Shown: one piece after another, positions 1-7,873 of the stretch
Layout of the letters: each line of letters starts with the position of its first letter
Position numbering within the stretch: the first letter of the stretch is position 1
Assembly: GCF_016526145.1 (NCBI RefSeq)
Contig: NZ_JADDUE010000001.1
Span: 62,001 to 126,000 of the forward strand
DNA length: 64,000 nucleotides
Direction of reading: 5' to 3'
DNA from: Saccharopolyspora galaxeae
GTDB lineage: Bacteria; Actinomycetota; Actinomycetes; Mycobacteriales; Pseudonocardiaceae
The notes under the pieces: model-generated
Told to the model about the DNA's origin: nothing
Seen by the model: only the letters and a program-made list of their open reading frames with translations
Databases searched by the model: none
Translations under genes and position numbers: made by a program

Positions 1-74
1 CCATTGATCATGGGCGGGATGGACGCCGGTTCATGAGGGGCTCCCCGCTCGGAAGGCTTCGGTGGGCCGGGTCG

Positions 75-80
75 TAAACT
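75..80 (+). promoter_or_regulatory. Putative -10 box, leaderless promoter of the GroES-like gene
   Basis: TAAACT lies exactly 6 nt before the GTG start, so transcription would begin at the start codon. No Shine-Dalgarno sequence and no convincing -35 box are visible. Confidence 0.4.
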
Positions 81-86
81 TTTCGA

Positions 87-407
87 GTGACCGATGCCAA
101 GCTTGAGATCCAGATGCTGCATGACCGGGTCATGGTGCGGGTCTCTGCGGAATCCGGGGAACGTCGCAGCAGCGGCGGCATCGTGATTCCGGCGACCGCC
201 CAGATGGCCAAGCGGCTCCTCTGGGGCGAGGTCTTCGGGGTGGGCAGCCACGTGCGGGCCGTCAAGGTCGGCGACCAGGTGCTGTTCAACCCCGAGGAGC
301 AGTTCGAGGTCGAGGTGCAGGGCCAGTCCTACCTGGTCATGCGGGAGCGAGACCTGCACGCCGTGGCCAGCGAGCAGACCGAGCAGGGCACCGGCCTGTA
401 CCTGTGA
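87..407 (+). CDS. GroES-like (Cpn10) small protein
   Basis: A 106-residue protein with the Cpn10 fold signature. An N-terminal beta strand with L-H-D-R-V is followed by a Ser/Gly-rich stretch ending in G-G-I-V-I-P (about residues 22-36), which matches the GroES mobile loop, and then by G-x-G-x-x-V-K-V-G-D-x-V-L-F. GroES caps the GroEL folding chamber. There is no groEL next to it, and it differs from canonical actinobacterial GroES, so it is probably the divergent second GroES-type protein found in many actinomycetes; its role is unknown. The GTG start has no Shine-Dalgarno sequence but has a TAAACT box 6 nt upstream. Bases 1-36 could hold the last codons of an upstream + strand gene, but too little is present to call. 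Confidence 0.85.
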   Translation: MTDAKLEIQMLHDRVMVRVSAESGERRSSGGIVIPATAQMAKRLLWGEVFGVGSHVRAVKVGDQVLFNPEEQFEVEVQGQSYLVMRERDLHAVASEQTEQGTGLYL

Positions 408-442
408 TCGCGCGCTGACCTCGGCCCTGCTTCGGGGTCACC

Positions 443-490
443 GGGAGTCCCGGTGGCTGGGAGTCCCGGTGGCTGGGAGTCCCGGTGGCC
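443..490. repeat. Three tandem copies of a 16-bp unit
   Basis: GGGAGTCCCGGTGGCT occurs at 443-458 and 459-474, and again at 475-490 with one final mismatch. It lies in the gap between the GroES-like gene and the VanW gene. The unit contains the short palindrome GGGAGTCCC. Confidence 0.9.
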
Positions 491-514
491 GCGACCGGTC
501 CGGTGCGCCGACCG

Positions 515-567
515 GCGTTCTTGACGGGCTGGCGTTCTTGACGGGCTGGGCGTTCTTGACGGGCTGG
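515..567. repeat. Three tandem copies of a 17/18-bp unit
   Basis: GCGTTCTTGACGGGCTG(G) is repeated at 515-531, 532-549 and 550-567, just downstream of a different tandem repeat and 58 bp before the chosen VanW start. Each copy carries TTGACG, which resembles a -35 element, so the array could affect promoter strength; this is inference. Confidence 0.9.
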
Positions 568-624
568 GCCCGACGCCTGTTCGCTGTGCATCCCGCCGCA
601 CGACCAGACGATGAAGGGGAAGCG

Positions 625-3033
625 GTGCCGGAAAACTACGACGTCCCGCCGGACGACGACCCGCATCGGGGTTCGGACCGGCCGGGCCCGGCCGAGAAGG
701 AATCCGGCTCCGGCGACACGACCGGCACCGACCGGGAAGCGACCTCGCCGGAGTCCGCGGGCGAGCGGACCACCCGCATCTCGGCGGGGAGGCTCGCCGC
801 CGAGCAGTCCGGCCAAGCGGATCAATCGGGCCGGACCGGACAAACCGGCACGGCTGAAGCCGATCACGCCGAATCCGCCCAGGCTCCGCCGACCGGATCA
901 ACCACCGCGGAATCGCAGCACGGGCAGCTCGCGGGCGAGCTGACCGAGCAGGGCACCCGCCCCATCTCGCAGTCCGGCGCGCAGTCCGAGGGCACGGAAC
1001 GGATCGACGGCACCGGGACGACCGCGGCTTCCGGCGCCTCCGGTGAGCAACCGCCGGAGTCCGACGCCGAGCGCACCGCGACGATCCCTCCGGTGCCCGG
1101 CACCGAACCGGCCGCGGCCACCGAGCAGACCTACGCCTCACCGACGGACTTCATCGGCATCATCGGCGGAAGCTCGCAGCAGCAGACCGCGCGGTTCCCC
1201 GAGCACGACACCGAACGCACCGACACCATCCCGCGGGTCCAGCCGCAGGAGCAGCCGACCTGGTCGTTCGCCGACGGCGTCGGCGGTTTCTCCGCGGACC
1301 CACCGGAAGGCCCGAAGCCGCGCCCGCAGAACCGCAGCCGCTTGGTGCGCGCGGGCATCGGCGCGGGCATCGCGGTCGGTGCGCTGGCACTGCTCTACCT
1401 CGGTGATCTGTTCTTCAGCAGCGGCAGCGTGCCGCGCGGCACCACCGTCGCCGACGTGCAGATCGGCGGGATGAGCAAGACCGCCGCCGAGCGCAAGCTC
1501 AAGAACCAGCTGGAAGCCGGCCTGCACGAACCGATCCGGCTGACCACCGGGGAGACCCAGGCGAGCCTTTCGCCGGACGACGCCGGGCTGCGGATGGACT
1601 GGGGCGAGACCGTCGAACGCGCCGGTTCGCAGCCGCTGAACCCGATCACCCGGATCACCTCGCTGTTCACCGAACGCGAGATCACCCCCGCCAGCTCGGC
1701 CGACCGCGCTCAGGTCCGCCAGGCCCTGGAACAGGTGAAACCGCAGCTGGACCGCGCGCCCGCGGAGGGCACCATCCGCTTCGAGGGCGCGACTCCGGTG
1801 CCGGTGGACCCGGTCACGGGCCGCACGGTCGACCTCTCGTCGGCGACCGACGTGGTGTTGTCGAAGTGGGCGATCAACGGCCCGGTGCGGATCCCGTACT
1901 CCGAGCAGCCGGTGACCACCACCAAGGAAGGCGTGCAGAAGGCGCTGCGCGAGGTCGCGCAGCCGGCGGTGTCCGGTCCGGTGACCGTCCGCGGTGAGGG
2001 GCACGACGCCGCGATCTCCCCGGAGACCATCGCGGCCTCGCTGCGCTTCGAGCCGGACGGCGACGGCGGCCTGCGCGCGGGCGTGGACGTCCCGGCCGTG
2101 GTCGGCGGGGTGGAACCGCAGCTGCGCGACACGATCAAGCCCGGCCAGGACGCCCAGATCGTGCTCGAAGGCGGCAAACCGGTGGTCCGCCCGTCGGTCG
2201 AAGGCCGCGGGGTGGACTGGAACAAGAGCTTCGAGAAGCTGCTGGACATCTACAAGAAGCGGGACGGTCGCAGCGTCCAGGCGATCTACCAGCAGCAGCC
2301 GCCGCCGTTCACCACCGAGCAGGCCAACGGGCTCGGCATCCGCGAGGTCATCAGCGAGTTCGAGACCGGCGGGTTCGAGCCCGCCTCCGGGGCGAACATC
2401 CGGCGGGTCGCCGAGCAGGTCAACGGCGCGGTCATCAAACCGGGCGAGACGTTCAGCCTGAACGGCCACACCGGCCCGCGCGGCGTTCCGCAGGGTTACG
2501 TCGAGTCCGGGATCATCGAGGACGGCCGCCCGGCGAAGGCCGTCGGCGGCGGGATCTCGCAGTTCGCCACCACGCTCTACAACGCCTCCTACTTCGCAGG
2601 CGTGAAGGACGTGGAGCACAAGGAGCACAGCTACTACATCAGCCGCTACCCCCCGGGTCGCGAGGCGACGGTGTTCCAGAACCCGGACGGCAGCAGCGTC
2701 ATCGACGTGAAGTTCAAGAACACCCTCAACAGCGGGGTCATGATCACGACGCAGTGGACGCCGTCCTCGATCAAGATCCAGTTCTGGGGCACCAAGCAGT
2801 ACGACGTGACCTCGCAGACCGGTCCGCGCACGGATGAGAAGCCGCCGCACGAGAAGGTCGTCCCGCCGGGGCAGCCGTGCAGCACCAGCAAGGGCACCGG
2901 CGGGTTCACCGTCACCGACACCCGCACCCTGCGAGACGTCAAGACGGGCAAGGTGACCACCGAGAAGCCCAGCAAGACGGTGTACAACCCGCAGCCGATC
3001 ATCCACTGCGGGCCGCCACCGCCCAAGCCCTGA
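625..3033 (+). CDS. VanW-family cell-wall protein (YoaR-like)
   Basis: An 802-residue membrane-anchored protein. Residues 1-240 are a hydrophilic Glu/Thr/Pro-rich, probably disordered cytoplasmic region. A single transmembrane helix follows at about 243-265, then extracellular repeats of the YoaR/PG_binding_4 type (about 275-560) and a VanW domain (about 600-715) with G-G-G-I-S-Q-F-A-T-T-L-Y-N-A. A Pro-rich tail ends the protein. VanW domains occur in vancomycin-resistance clusters and in wall proteins, but no reaction is established. The GTG at 625 was chosen because AAGGGG sits just upstream. A longer frame from 469 exists but would have to translate the two tandem repeats. A strong terminator follows. 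Confidence 0.85.
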   Translation: MPENYDVPPDDDPHRGSDRPGPAEKESGSGDTTGTDREATSPESAGERTTRISAGRLAAEQSGQADQSGRTGQTGTAEADHAESAQAPPTGSTTAESQHGQLAGELTEQGTRPISQSGAQSEGTERIDGTGTTAASGASGEQPPESDAERTATIPPVPGTEPAAATEQTYASPTDFIGIIGGSSQQQTARFPEHDTERTDTIPRVQPQEQPTWSFADGVGGFSADPPEGPKPRPQNRSRLVRAGIGAGIAVGALALLYLGDLFFSSGSVPRGTTVADVQIGGMSKTAAERKLKNQLEAGLHEPIRLTTGETQASLSPDDAGLRMDWGETVERAGSQPLNPITRITSLFTEREITPASSADRAQVRQALEQVKPQLDRAPAEGTIRFEGATPVPVDPVTGRTVDLSSATDVVLSKWAINGPVRIPYSEQPVTTTKEGVQKALREVAQPAVSGPVTVRGEGHDAAISPETIAASLRFEPDGDGGLRAGVDVPAVVGGVEPQLRDTIKPGQDAQIVLEGGKPVVRPSVEGRGVDWNKSFEKLLDIYKKRDGRSVQAIYQQQPPPFTTEQANGLGIREVISEFETGGFEPASGANIRRVAEQVNGAVIKPGETFSLNGHTGPRGVPQGYVESGIIEDGRPAKAVGGGISQFATTLYNASYFAGVKDVEHKEHSYYISRYPPGREATVFQNPDGSSVIDVKFKNTLNSGVMITTQWTPSSIKIQFWGTKQYDVTSQTGPRTDEKPPHEKVVPPGQPCSTSKGTGGFTVTDTRTLRDVKTGKVTTEKPSKTVYNPQPIIHCGPPPPKP

Positions 3034-3050
3034 CCGGCGCGAACCGACCT

Positions 3051-3089
3051 GGCCGGCCCTCTTCCCGCGCGGAAGGGGGCCGGCCTTTT
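3051..3089 (+). terminator. Rho-independent terminator after the VanW gene
   Basis: A 15-nt arm at 3051-3065 (GGCCGGCCCTCTTCC) pairs with 3071-3085 around a 5-nt loop and is followed by TTTT. Confidence 0.9.
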
Positions 3090-3188
3090 CGCGCTGCGGT
3101 GAGTCTTCCCACATGCCCGGATCGAAATACGTGCATCCGCTCCGGACGTCGAACCAGGGGAAGACGAATCGATTCCGGAGGTGTCCGA

Positions 3189-4223
3189 ATGCGTGCCACC
3201 GTGATCCACGGTGCGGGGGACGTGCGCGTGGAGCAGGTCGCCGACGCGGCGCTGCTCGAGCCGACCGACGCCATCGTGCGGGTGAGCCTGACCTGCGTGT
3301 GCGGCAGCGACCTGTGGCCGTACAAGAGCATGGGCGCCGACGAGCAGGGCCAGCGGATCGGCCACGAGTTCATCGGCGTCGTCGAGGAGACCGGCTCGGC
3401 GGTGACCGGTCTGCAACGGGGCGACCTGGTCGTTTCCCCGTTCACCTACTCCGACGGCGAATGCGAGTTCTGCCGGGATTCGCTGCACACCTCATGCGTG
3501 CAGGGCGGTATCTGGGGCTCGCCCGGCAACGACGGGGCGCAGGGCGAGGCGGTCCGCGTACCGGTCGCGGACGGCACGCTGGTGAAGCTGCCGGTGGAGC
3601 CGGACGACGCGCTGCTGCCCTCGCTGCTGACGCTCGCCGACGTGTTCCCGACCGGGCACCACGCCGCGGTTTCCGCCGGGGTGCGCAAGGGCGACACGGT
3701 GGCCGTCGTCGGTGACGGCGCCGTCGGTGTCAGCGGGGTGCTGGCCGCGTCCCGGCTCGGTGCCGAGCGGATCGTCATCATGGGCAGGCACACCGACCGC
3801 ACCGACCTGGCCCGCGAGTTCGGCGCCACCGACGTGATCCCGGAACGCGGCGCCGAGGGCGTCGAGCGGCTGCGCGAGCTGACCGGCGGACAGGGCGCGC
3901 ACGCGGTGCTGGAGTGCGTCGGAACCGGCGACTCGCTGAGCATGGCGCTGCGCTTGGCCCGGGACGGCGGCGGCGTCGGCTACGTCGGCGTGCCGCAGGA
4001 CGGCGAGGGCGTCGACGTGCGCGAGATCTTCATGCGCAACGTCGCGCTCGGCGGCGGCGTGTGCCCCGCCCGCGCCTACATCGAGGAGCTGATGCCGGAC
4101 GTGCTCTCCGGCAAGATCCAGCCGGGCCGGGTGTTCGACCACACCACCGACCTGGACGGCGTCCCGGAGGGCTACCGCAGGATGGCCGACCGCGAGTCGC
4201 TCAAGACGCTCGTGCGGCCCTGA
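3189..4223 (+). CDS. Zinc-dependent medium-chain alcohol dehydrogenase
   Basis: A 344-residue NAD(P)-dependent MDR dehydrogenase. Catalytic zinc ligands are visible as C38 and the G-H-E motif (H59, E60). The structural zinc lobe reads D89, C92, C95, C103, so the first of the usual four cysteines is an aspartate. The nucleotide-binding loop is V-V-G-D-G-A-V-G at about residues 170-178. The ATG at 3189 is preceded by GGAGG; longer frames upstream are not needed. The substrate cannot be told from sequence. It stands alone between two terminators. Confidence 0.88.
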   Translation: MRATVIHGAGDVRVEQVADAALLEPTDAIVRVSLTCVCGSDLWPYKSMGADEQGQRIGHEFIGVVEETGSAVTGLQRGDLVVSPFTYSDGECEFCRDSLHTSCVQGGIWGSPGNDGAQGEAVRVPVADGTLVKLPVEPDDALLPSLLTLADVFPTGHHAAVSAGVRKGDTVAVVGDGAVGVSGVLAASRLGAERIVIMGRHTDRTDLAREFGATDVIPERGAEGVERLRELTGGQGAHAVLECVGTGDSLSMALRLARDGGGVGYVGVPQDGEGVDVREIFMRNVALGGGVCPARAYIEELMPDVLSGKIQPGRVFDHTTDLDGVPEGYRRMADRESLKTLVRP

Positions 4224-4235
4224 CCCGCACCGACG

Positions 4236-4269
4236 AAAAAGGCGGGCGCCCCGATGTGGGGCGCCCGCC
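4236..4269. terminator. Bidirectional terminator between convergent genes
   Basis: The 12-bp stem GGCGGGCGCCCC (4241-4252) pairs with 4258-4269 around GATGT. It has AAAAA on the left, which is a T-run for the minus strand, and TCGTTT on the right, so it can serve both the alcohol dehydrogenase and the fadE5-like gene. Confidence 0.85.
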
Positions 4270-4287
4270 TCGTTTCGTCCGGGACGA

Positions 4288-6132
4288 TCAGAAAGCGGCC
4301 TCGTCCAGGTCCATGATCGCGTTGTCGGCGGACTCGACGATCTTGCGCCGGGAGGCCAGCTCCGGCAGCACATTCTTGCTGAAGAACCGCGCCACCGCGA
4401 CCTTGCCCTGGTAGTAGGGCTGGTCCTTGGCGGAGGCTCCGGCGTCCAGCGCGGCCTGGGCCACCTCGGCCTGGCGCAGCAGCAGCCAGCCGATCAGCAG
4501 GTCGCCCATGCTCATCAGCACGGTCACGGCGTGCTGGCCGACCTTGTAGACGTTGTTGACGTCCTCCTGCGCGGAGGTCAGGAACCCGAACACCGCGCCG
4601 AGGGTGGCCTGCGCGTCGTCCAACGCCTGCGCGACCAGCGCCCGCTCTTCCTTCAGCCGGTCGTCGGCGCCGTCGGCCTGCAGCGTCTGCTGCACCTGCT
4701 CGGCGATGTGCCCGAGCGCCGCGCCGTTGTTCTTCACGATCTTGCGGAAGAAGAAGTCCTGCGCCTGGATCGCCGTGGTGCCCTCGTACAGGCTGTCGAT
4801 CTTGGCGTCCCGGATGTACTGCTCGATGGGGTAGTCCTGCAGGTAGCCGGAGCCGCCGAGGGTCTGCAGCGACAGCGTCAGCATCTCGTAGGCCCGCTCC
4901 GAGCCCACGCCCTTGACGATCGGCAGCAGCAGGTCGTTGACCTGCTCGGCCAGCGCGACGTCCGCTCCGGTGGCTTTGCCCTGCGCGATCTGGTCCTGGT
5001 AGGTCGAGGTGTACAGGTACACCGCGCGCAGCCCCTCCGCGTACGCCTTCTGCAGCATCAGGATCCGGCGCACGTCGGGGTGGTTGGTGATCGTGACCCG
5101 CGGGGCGGTCTTGTCCGTGGTCCGGGTCAGGTCGGCGCTTTGCACCCGCTCCTTGGCGTACTCCAGCGCGTTGAGGTAGCCGGTGGACAACGTGCCGATG
5201 GCCTTGGTGCCGACCATCATCCGCGCGTACTCGATGACCTGGAACATCTGGGCGATGCCGTCGTGCACCTCGCCGAGCAGCCAGCCCTTCGCCGGGACGT
5301 CGTGCTGGCCGAAGGTCAGCTCGCAGGTCGCCGAGGCGTTCAGGCCCATCTTGTGCTCGACGTTGGTGACGTAGGCGCCGTTGCGCGCGCCGGACTCACC
5401 GCTCTGGTCGTCGAAGTGGAACTTCGGCACCAGGAACAGGCTCAGGCCCTTGGTGCCGGGCTTGTTCTCGATGCCTTCGCCTTCGGGGCGGGCCAGCACC
5501 AGGTGCATGATGTTCTCGGTCATGTCCTGGTCGGCGGAGGTGATGAACCGCTTCACGCCCTCCAGGTGCCACGAGCCGTCATCCTGCTGCACGGCCTTGG
5601 TGCGACCGGCGCCCACGTCGGAGCCCGCGTCCGGCTCGGTCAGCACCATCGTGGCGCCCCAGCCGCGCTCGATCATCAGCTCGGCCCAGCGGCGCTGCTG
5701 CTCGGTGCCGTTGTTCCACAGGATCGTCGCGAAGTTCGGCCCGGCCATGTACATGAAGATCGCCGGGTTGGCCCCGAGCATCAGCTCGGCCGACGCCCAC
5801 TGCACGGTGGGCGGGATGCCGTAGCCGCCGAGCTCGTCGGGCAGCCCGAGCCGCCACCACTCGCCGTCCATGACCTGCTGGTAGGACTTCTTGAACGCCT
5901 CGGGCAGCGTCACCGAGTGCGTCTTGGGGTCGAACTGGGCCGGGGTGCGGTCACCCTCTTCGAAGGACTCCGCGAGCGGGCCGGTGGCCAGCGTGTTCAG
6001 CTCGGTGAGCACACCGCGGACGGTGTCCTCATCGGACTGCTCGAAGGCGCCGGTGCCGAGCCGGTCCTGCACCTTGAACACCTCGAACAAGTTGAATTCG
6101 AGGTCGCGGATGTTGCTCTTGTAGTGGCCCAT
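4288..6132 (-). CDS. fadE5: FadE5-type acyl-CoA dehydrogenase
   Basis: A 614-residue flavoprotein that, from the family, would catalyse the first step of fatty-acid beta-oxidation (acyl-CoA to trans-2-enoyl-CoA). From memory of the M. tuberculosis FadE5 sequence, long stretches match. These include the start M-G-H-Y-K-S-N-(I/V)-R-D, the block [23 protein letters not shown] and the C-terminal [17 protein letters not shown] with the catalytic-type Glu. The length also matches FadE5 (about 611). The ATG at 6132 has GAGGGAG about 10 nt upstream; a longer frame to 6189 lacks that support. Two palindromic sites upstream suggest TetR-type control. Confidence 0.92.
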   Translation of the reverse strand: MGHYKSNIRDLEFNLFEVFKVQDRLGTGAFEQSDEDTVRGVLTELNTLATGPLAESFEEGDRTPAQFDPKTHSVTLPEAFKKSYQQVMDGEWWRLGLPDELGGYGIPPTVQWASAELMLGANPAIFMYMAGPNFATILWNNGTEQQRRWAELMIERGWGATMVLTEPDAGSDVGAGRTKAVQQDDGSWHLEGVKRFITSADQDMTENIMHLVLARPEGEGIENKPGTKGLSLFLVPKFHFDDQSGESGARNGAYVTNVEHKMGLNASATCELTFGQHDVPAKGWLLGEVHDGIAQMFQVIEYARMMVGTKAIGTLSTGYLNALEYAKERVQSADLTRTTDKTAPRVTITNHPDVRRILMLQKAYAEGLRAVYLYTSTYQDQIAQGKATGADVALAEQVNDLLLPIVKGVGSERAYEMLTLSLQTLGGSGYLQDYPIEQYIRDAKIDSLYEGTTAIQAQDFFFRKIVKNNGAALGHIAEQVQQTLQADGADDRLKEERALVAQALDDAQATLGAVFGFLTSAQEDVNNVYKVGQHAVTVLMSMGDLLIGWLLLRQAEVAQAALDAGASAKDQPYYQGKVAVARFFSKNVLPELASRRKIVESADNAIMDLDEAAF

Positions 6133-6193
6133 TCGAGGCTCCCTCTGCGCGCACTGGTGGTCCGAGCCGGCCCCGCTTGTGTCGGACATGGCC

Positions 6194-6207
6194 TTACTCG
6201 TCGGTAA
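6194..6207. promoter_or_regulatory. Putative operator, copy 1 (TTACTCGTCGGTAA)
   Basis: Imperfect inverted repeat TTACT-N4-GGTAA, 62 bp upstream of the fadE5 start. Its centre is 24 bp from the second copy. The same motif recurs once more in the window, upstream of the acyl-CoA oxidase-like gene. Confidence 0.6.
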
Positions 6208-6217
6208 CCCGAGCGTA

Positions 6218-6231
6218 TTACTTAGCAGTAA
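6218..6231. promoter_or_regulatory. Putative operator, copy 2 (TTACTTAGCAGTAA)
   Basis: Perfect inverted repeat TTACT-N4-AGTAA. The size and symmetry fit a TetR-family repressor of fatty-acid degradation; the regulator is not identified. Confidence 0.65.
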
Positions 6232-6446
6232 CTTCTGTCGAGGCGGGGAGGCGAAATCGGTTCACGTTCGATCGCGGACATCACACGTTCGCGTTGCGCT
6301 GGGTCGCTCGACCTGCTCAACCGGACCGCTCGGAATGGAATGGAGCACACCCCGCTCGCCGGGCGGTCCGGGTCCGTGGCACGGGGCCACCGGTCGGACG
6401 ACGCGCCGGCGGAACGTCCGGCGAGCTCCCGACAGCGGAGGTTGGC

Positions 6447-6974
6447 ATGGACCGAATCAAAGCCACGAACGCCGTCGCCGGAATCGCTTTCGCCGCGGCG
6501 CTGGTGGCCGGGTGCTCCGGCGGACAGCAGCAGGGCCAAGGGGGCCAAGAGGGCGAGGTGCCACCCGCAGCACCGGCGCCCGAGCAGCAGCAACAGCAGC
6601 AGCCCCCGAAGCCTGACCCGGGCGCAGCGAAGGCGGCGCTGCAGCAGCAGATCGATCAGGCGCTGCAGCAGCGCCCGATCACCTTCGAACCGGACACCGC
6701 GAACCTGACCGAGCAGGGCAAGCAGACCGCCACCAAGGCGGCCGAGCTGGCCAAGTCGGCCCCGCAGGAGCTGCGGTTCACCATCGCCGGGTTCATCGCC
6801 AACACCGGCACACCGAAGCCGCAGGACCAGGAATTGTCCCAGCAGCGGGCGCAAGCCGTCGCCGACAAGTTCAAGGAGGCCGGAGTGCCCGCGGAGCGCC
6901 TCGAAGCCGTCGGACGAGGTGCCGCGCAAGGGAACCAGGAAAGCGATCGCCGGGTCGAGATTCAGGTCATGTAG
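6447..6974 (+). CDS. OmpA-like domain lipoprotein
   Basis: A 175-residue secreted protein. A signal peptide ends in a lipobox (L-V-A-G-C at residues 19-23). A Gln/Pro-rich linker follows (about 24-60), then a C-terminal OmpA-like domain (about 75-175) with L-S-x-x-R-A-x-x-V and S-D-R-R-V-E-I. OmpA-like domains bind diaminopimelate in peptidoglycan. The usual T-D-x-x-G motif is replaced by I-A-N-T-G, so the conserved Asp is missing and binding may be altered. The ATG is preceded by GGAGG. The gene stands alone and ends at a strong terminator. Confidence 0.85.
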   Translation: MDRIKATNAVAGIAFAAALVAGCSGGQQQGQGGQEGEVPPAAPAPEQQQQQQPPKPDPGAAKAALQQQIDQALQQRPITFEPDTANLTEQGKQTATKAAELAKSAPQELRFTIAGFIANTGTPKPQDQELSQQRAQAVADKFKEAGVPAERLEAVGRGAAQGNQESDRRVEIQVM

Positions 6975-6987
6975 CCGCTGCGCAGCG

Positions 6988-7022
6988 AAAAAGGGAGGGC
7001 ACCCCTGGCACCCTCCCTTTTT
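6988..7022. terminator. Bidirectional terminator
   Basis: The 12-bp stem AAAAAGGGAGGG (6988-6999) pairs with CCCTCCCTTTTT (7011-7022). A and T runs on either side serve the lipoprotein gene and the opposing SDR gene. Confidence 0.9.
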
Positions 7023-7093
7023 CATGCGCTCATGCGGTAGCGCCGATGAATAGGCGTGAGTATCGACTGCTCGCTATTACGAGCGAGAAGTGC

Positions 7094-7771
7094 TCAGGAC
7101 GGGCGGACGACGATCTCGGTGAGGTGCGCGTCGCGGGAGGCGTGCACCGCGGAAACGACCGGGGCGGCGACGGACTCCGGGCGCAGGTAGTGCTCCGGCT
7201 GGTACTCGCCGCCTTCGGAAACGCGCACCTCGCGCTGCATGTCGGTGTCCACCCGGCCCGGGAAGACCGAGGTCACCCGCACGTCCGCTTCCTCGGCGCG
7301 CAGGGTGTCCGCGAACGCCCGCAGCGCGAACTTGCTGGCGGCGTAGGAGCCCCAGTTTGGCTTCGCGGACAGTCCGGATCCCGAGTTGACCAGCACGACG
7401 TGGCCCTCCGCCGCCCGCAGCGCGGGCAGCAGCAGCCGGGTCAGCTCGGTGACCGCGAACAGGTTCAGCTCGAACGTGCGACGCCACGAATCCACCGGCA
7501 GATCGGAGACCGGGCCGAGCTCCACCAGGCCCGCGCTGTGCACCAGCACGTCCAGCCGATCGATGCCGGAGACCGCGTCGGCCACCGACGCGGAATCGGT
7601 CAGCTCCACCGGCCACGGCTTCGCACCTTCGACCTGGCTCGCCAGGGTCCGCAACGCCCCGCCGTCCCGGCCACCCAGCAGCACGTCGTGGGTCTCGGCC
7701 AGGGAGCGTGCGACGGCGGCCCCGATTCCACGGGACGCGCCTGTGACCAGGGCAATCGGACGTTGTGCCAT
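7094..7771 (-). CDS. Short-chain dehydrogenase/reductase
   Basis: A 225-residue classical SDR. The cofactor motif T-G-A-S-R-G-I-G is at residues 10-17, the H-S-A-G motif corresponds to N-N-A-G, and the catalytic Y-x-x-x-K is in G-S-Y-A-A-S-K. P-G-R-V-D-T-D-M follows the active site, as usual. The substrate is not predictable. The ATG at 7771 has no Shine-Dalgarno sequence but has TACGAT 7 nt upstream; a much longer frame upstream is an artefact. It is divergent from the MFS gene, with 102 bp between starts. Confidence 0.88.
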   Translation of the reverse strand: MAQRPIALVTGASRGIGAAVARSLAETHDVLLGGRDGGALRTLASQVEGAKPWPVELTDSASVADAVSGIDRLDVLVHSAGLVELGPVSDLPVDSWRRTFELNLFAVTELTRLLLPALRAAEGHVVLVNSGSGLSAKPNWGSYAASKFALRAFADTLRAEEADVRVTSVFPGRVDTDMQREVRVSEGGEYQPEHYLRPESVAAPVVSAVHASRDAHLTEIVVRPS

Positions 7772-7778
7772 GTTCTGA

Positions 7779-7784
7779 ATCGTA
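7779..7784 (-). promoter_or_regulatory. Putative -10 box, leaderless promoter of the SDR gene
   Basis: TACGAT on the minus strand, 7 nt before the ATG. No ribosome-binding site is seen. Confidence 0.4.
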
Positions 7785-7873
7785 TCGGTCGCACGTTCGC
7801 GCACACTGTGCCGGGGACCTCTTCGCGGGCGGCGGGCTTGACCCGCGTCAGCGGTGCGGAATAGGACGTTCCG

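Larger units (their letters stand above)
6133..6446. promoter_or_regulatory. Divergent intergenic region, fadE5 / OmpA-like lipoprotein
   Basis: This 314-bp region holds the divergent promoters of fadE5 (minus strand) and the lipoprotein gene (plus strand). The only clear structure is the pair of palindromes at 6194-6207 and 6218-6231. No small gene is apparent. Confidence 0.6.

Noticed and set aside
1-36. Possible C-terminal end of an upstream plus-strand gene (ends M-G-G-M-D-A-G-S)
   Set aside because: Only 11 codons are visible, so it cannot be supported.
8-289. Minus-strand ORF of 93 codons at the left edge
   Set aside because: Antisense to the GroES-like gene; composition is atypical.
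2365-2400. tRNA T-loop-like GGTTCGAGCCC
   Set aside because: It lies inside the VanW coding sequence with no acceptor or anticodon arm.
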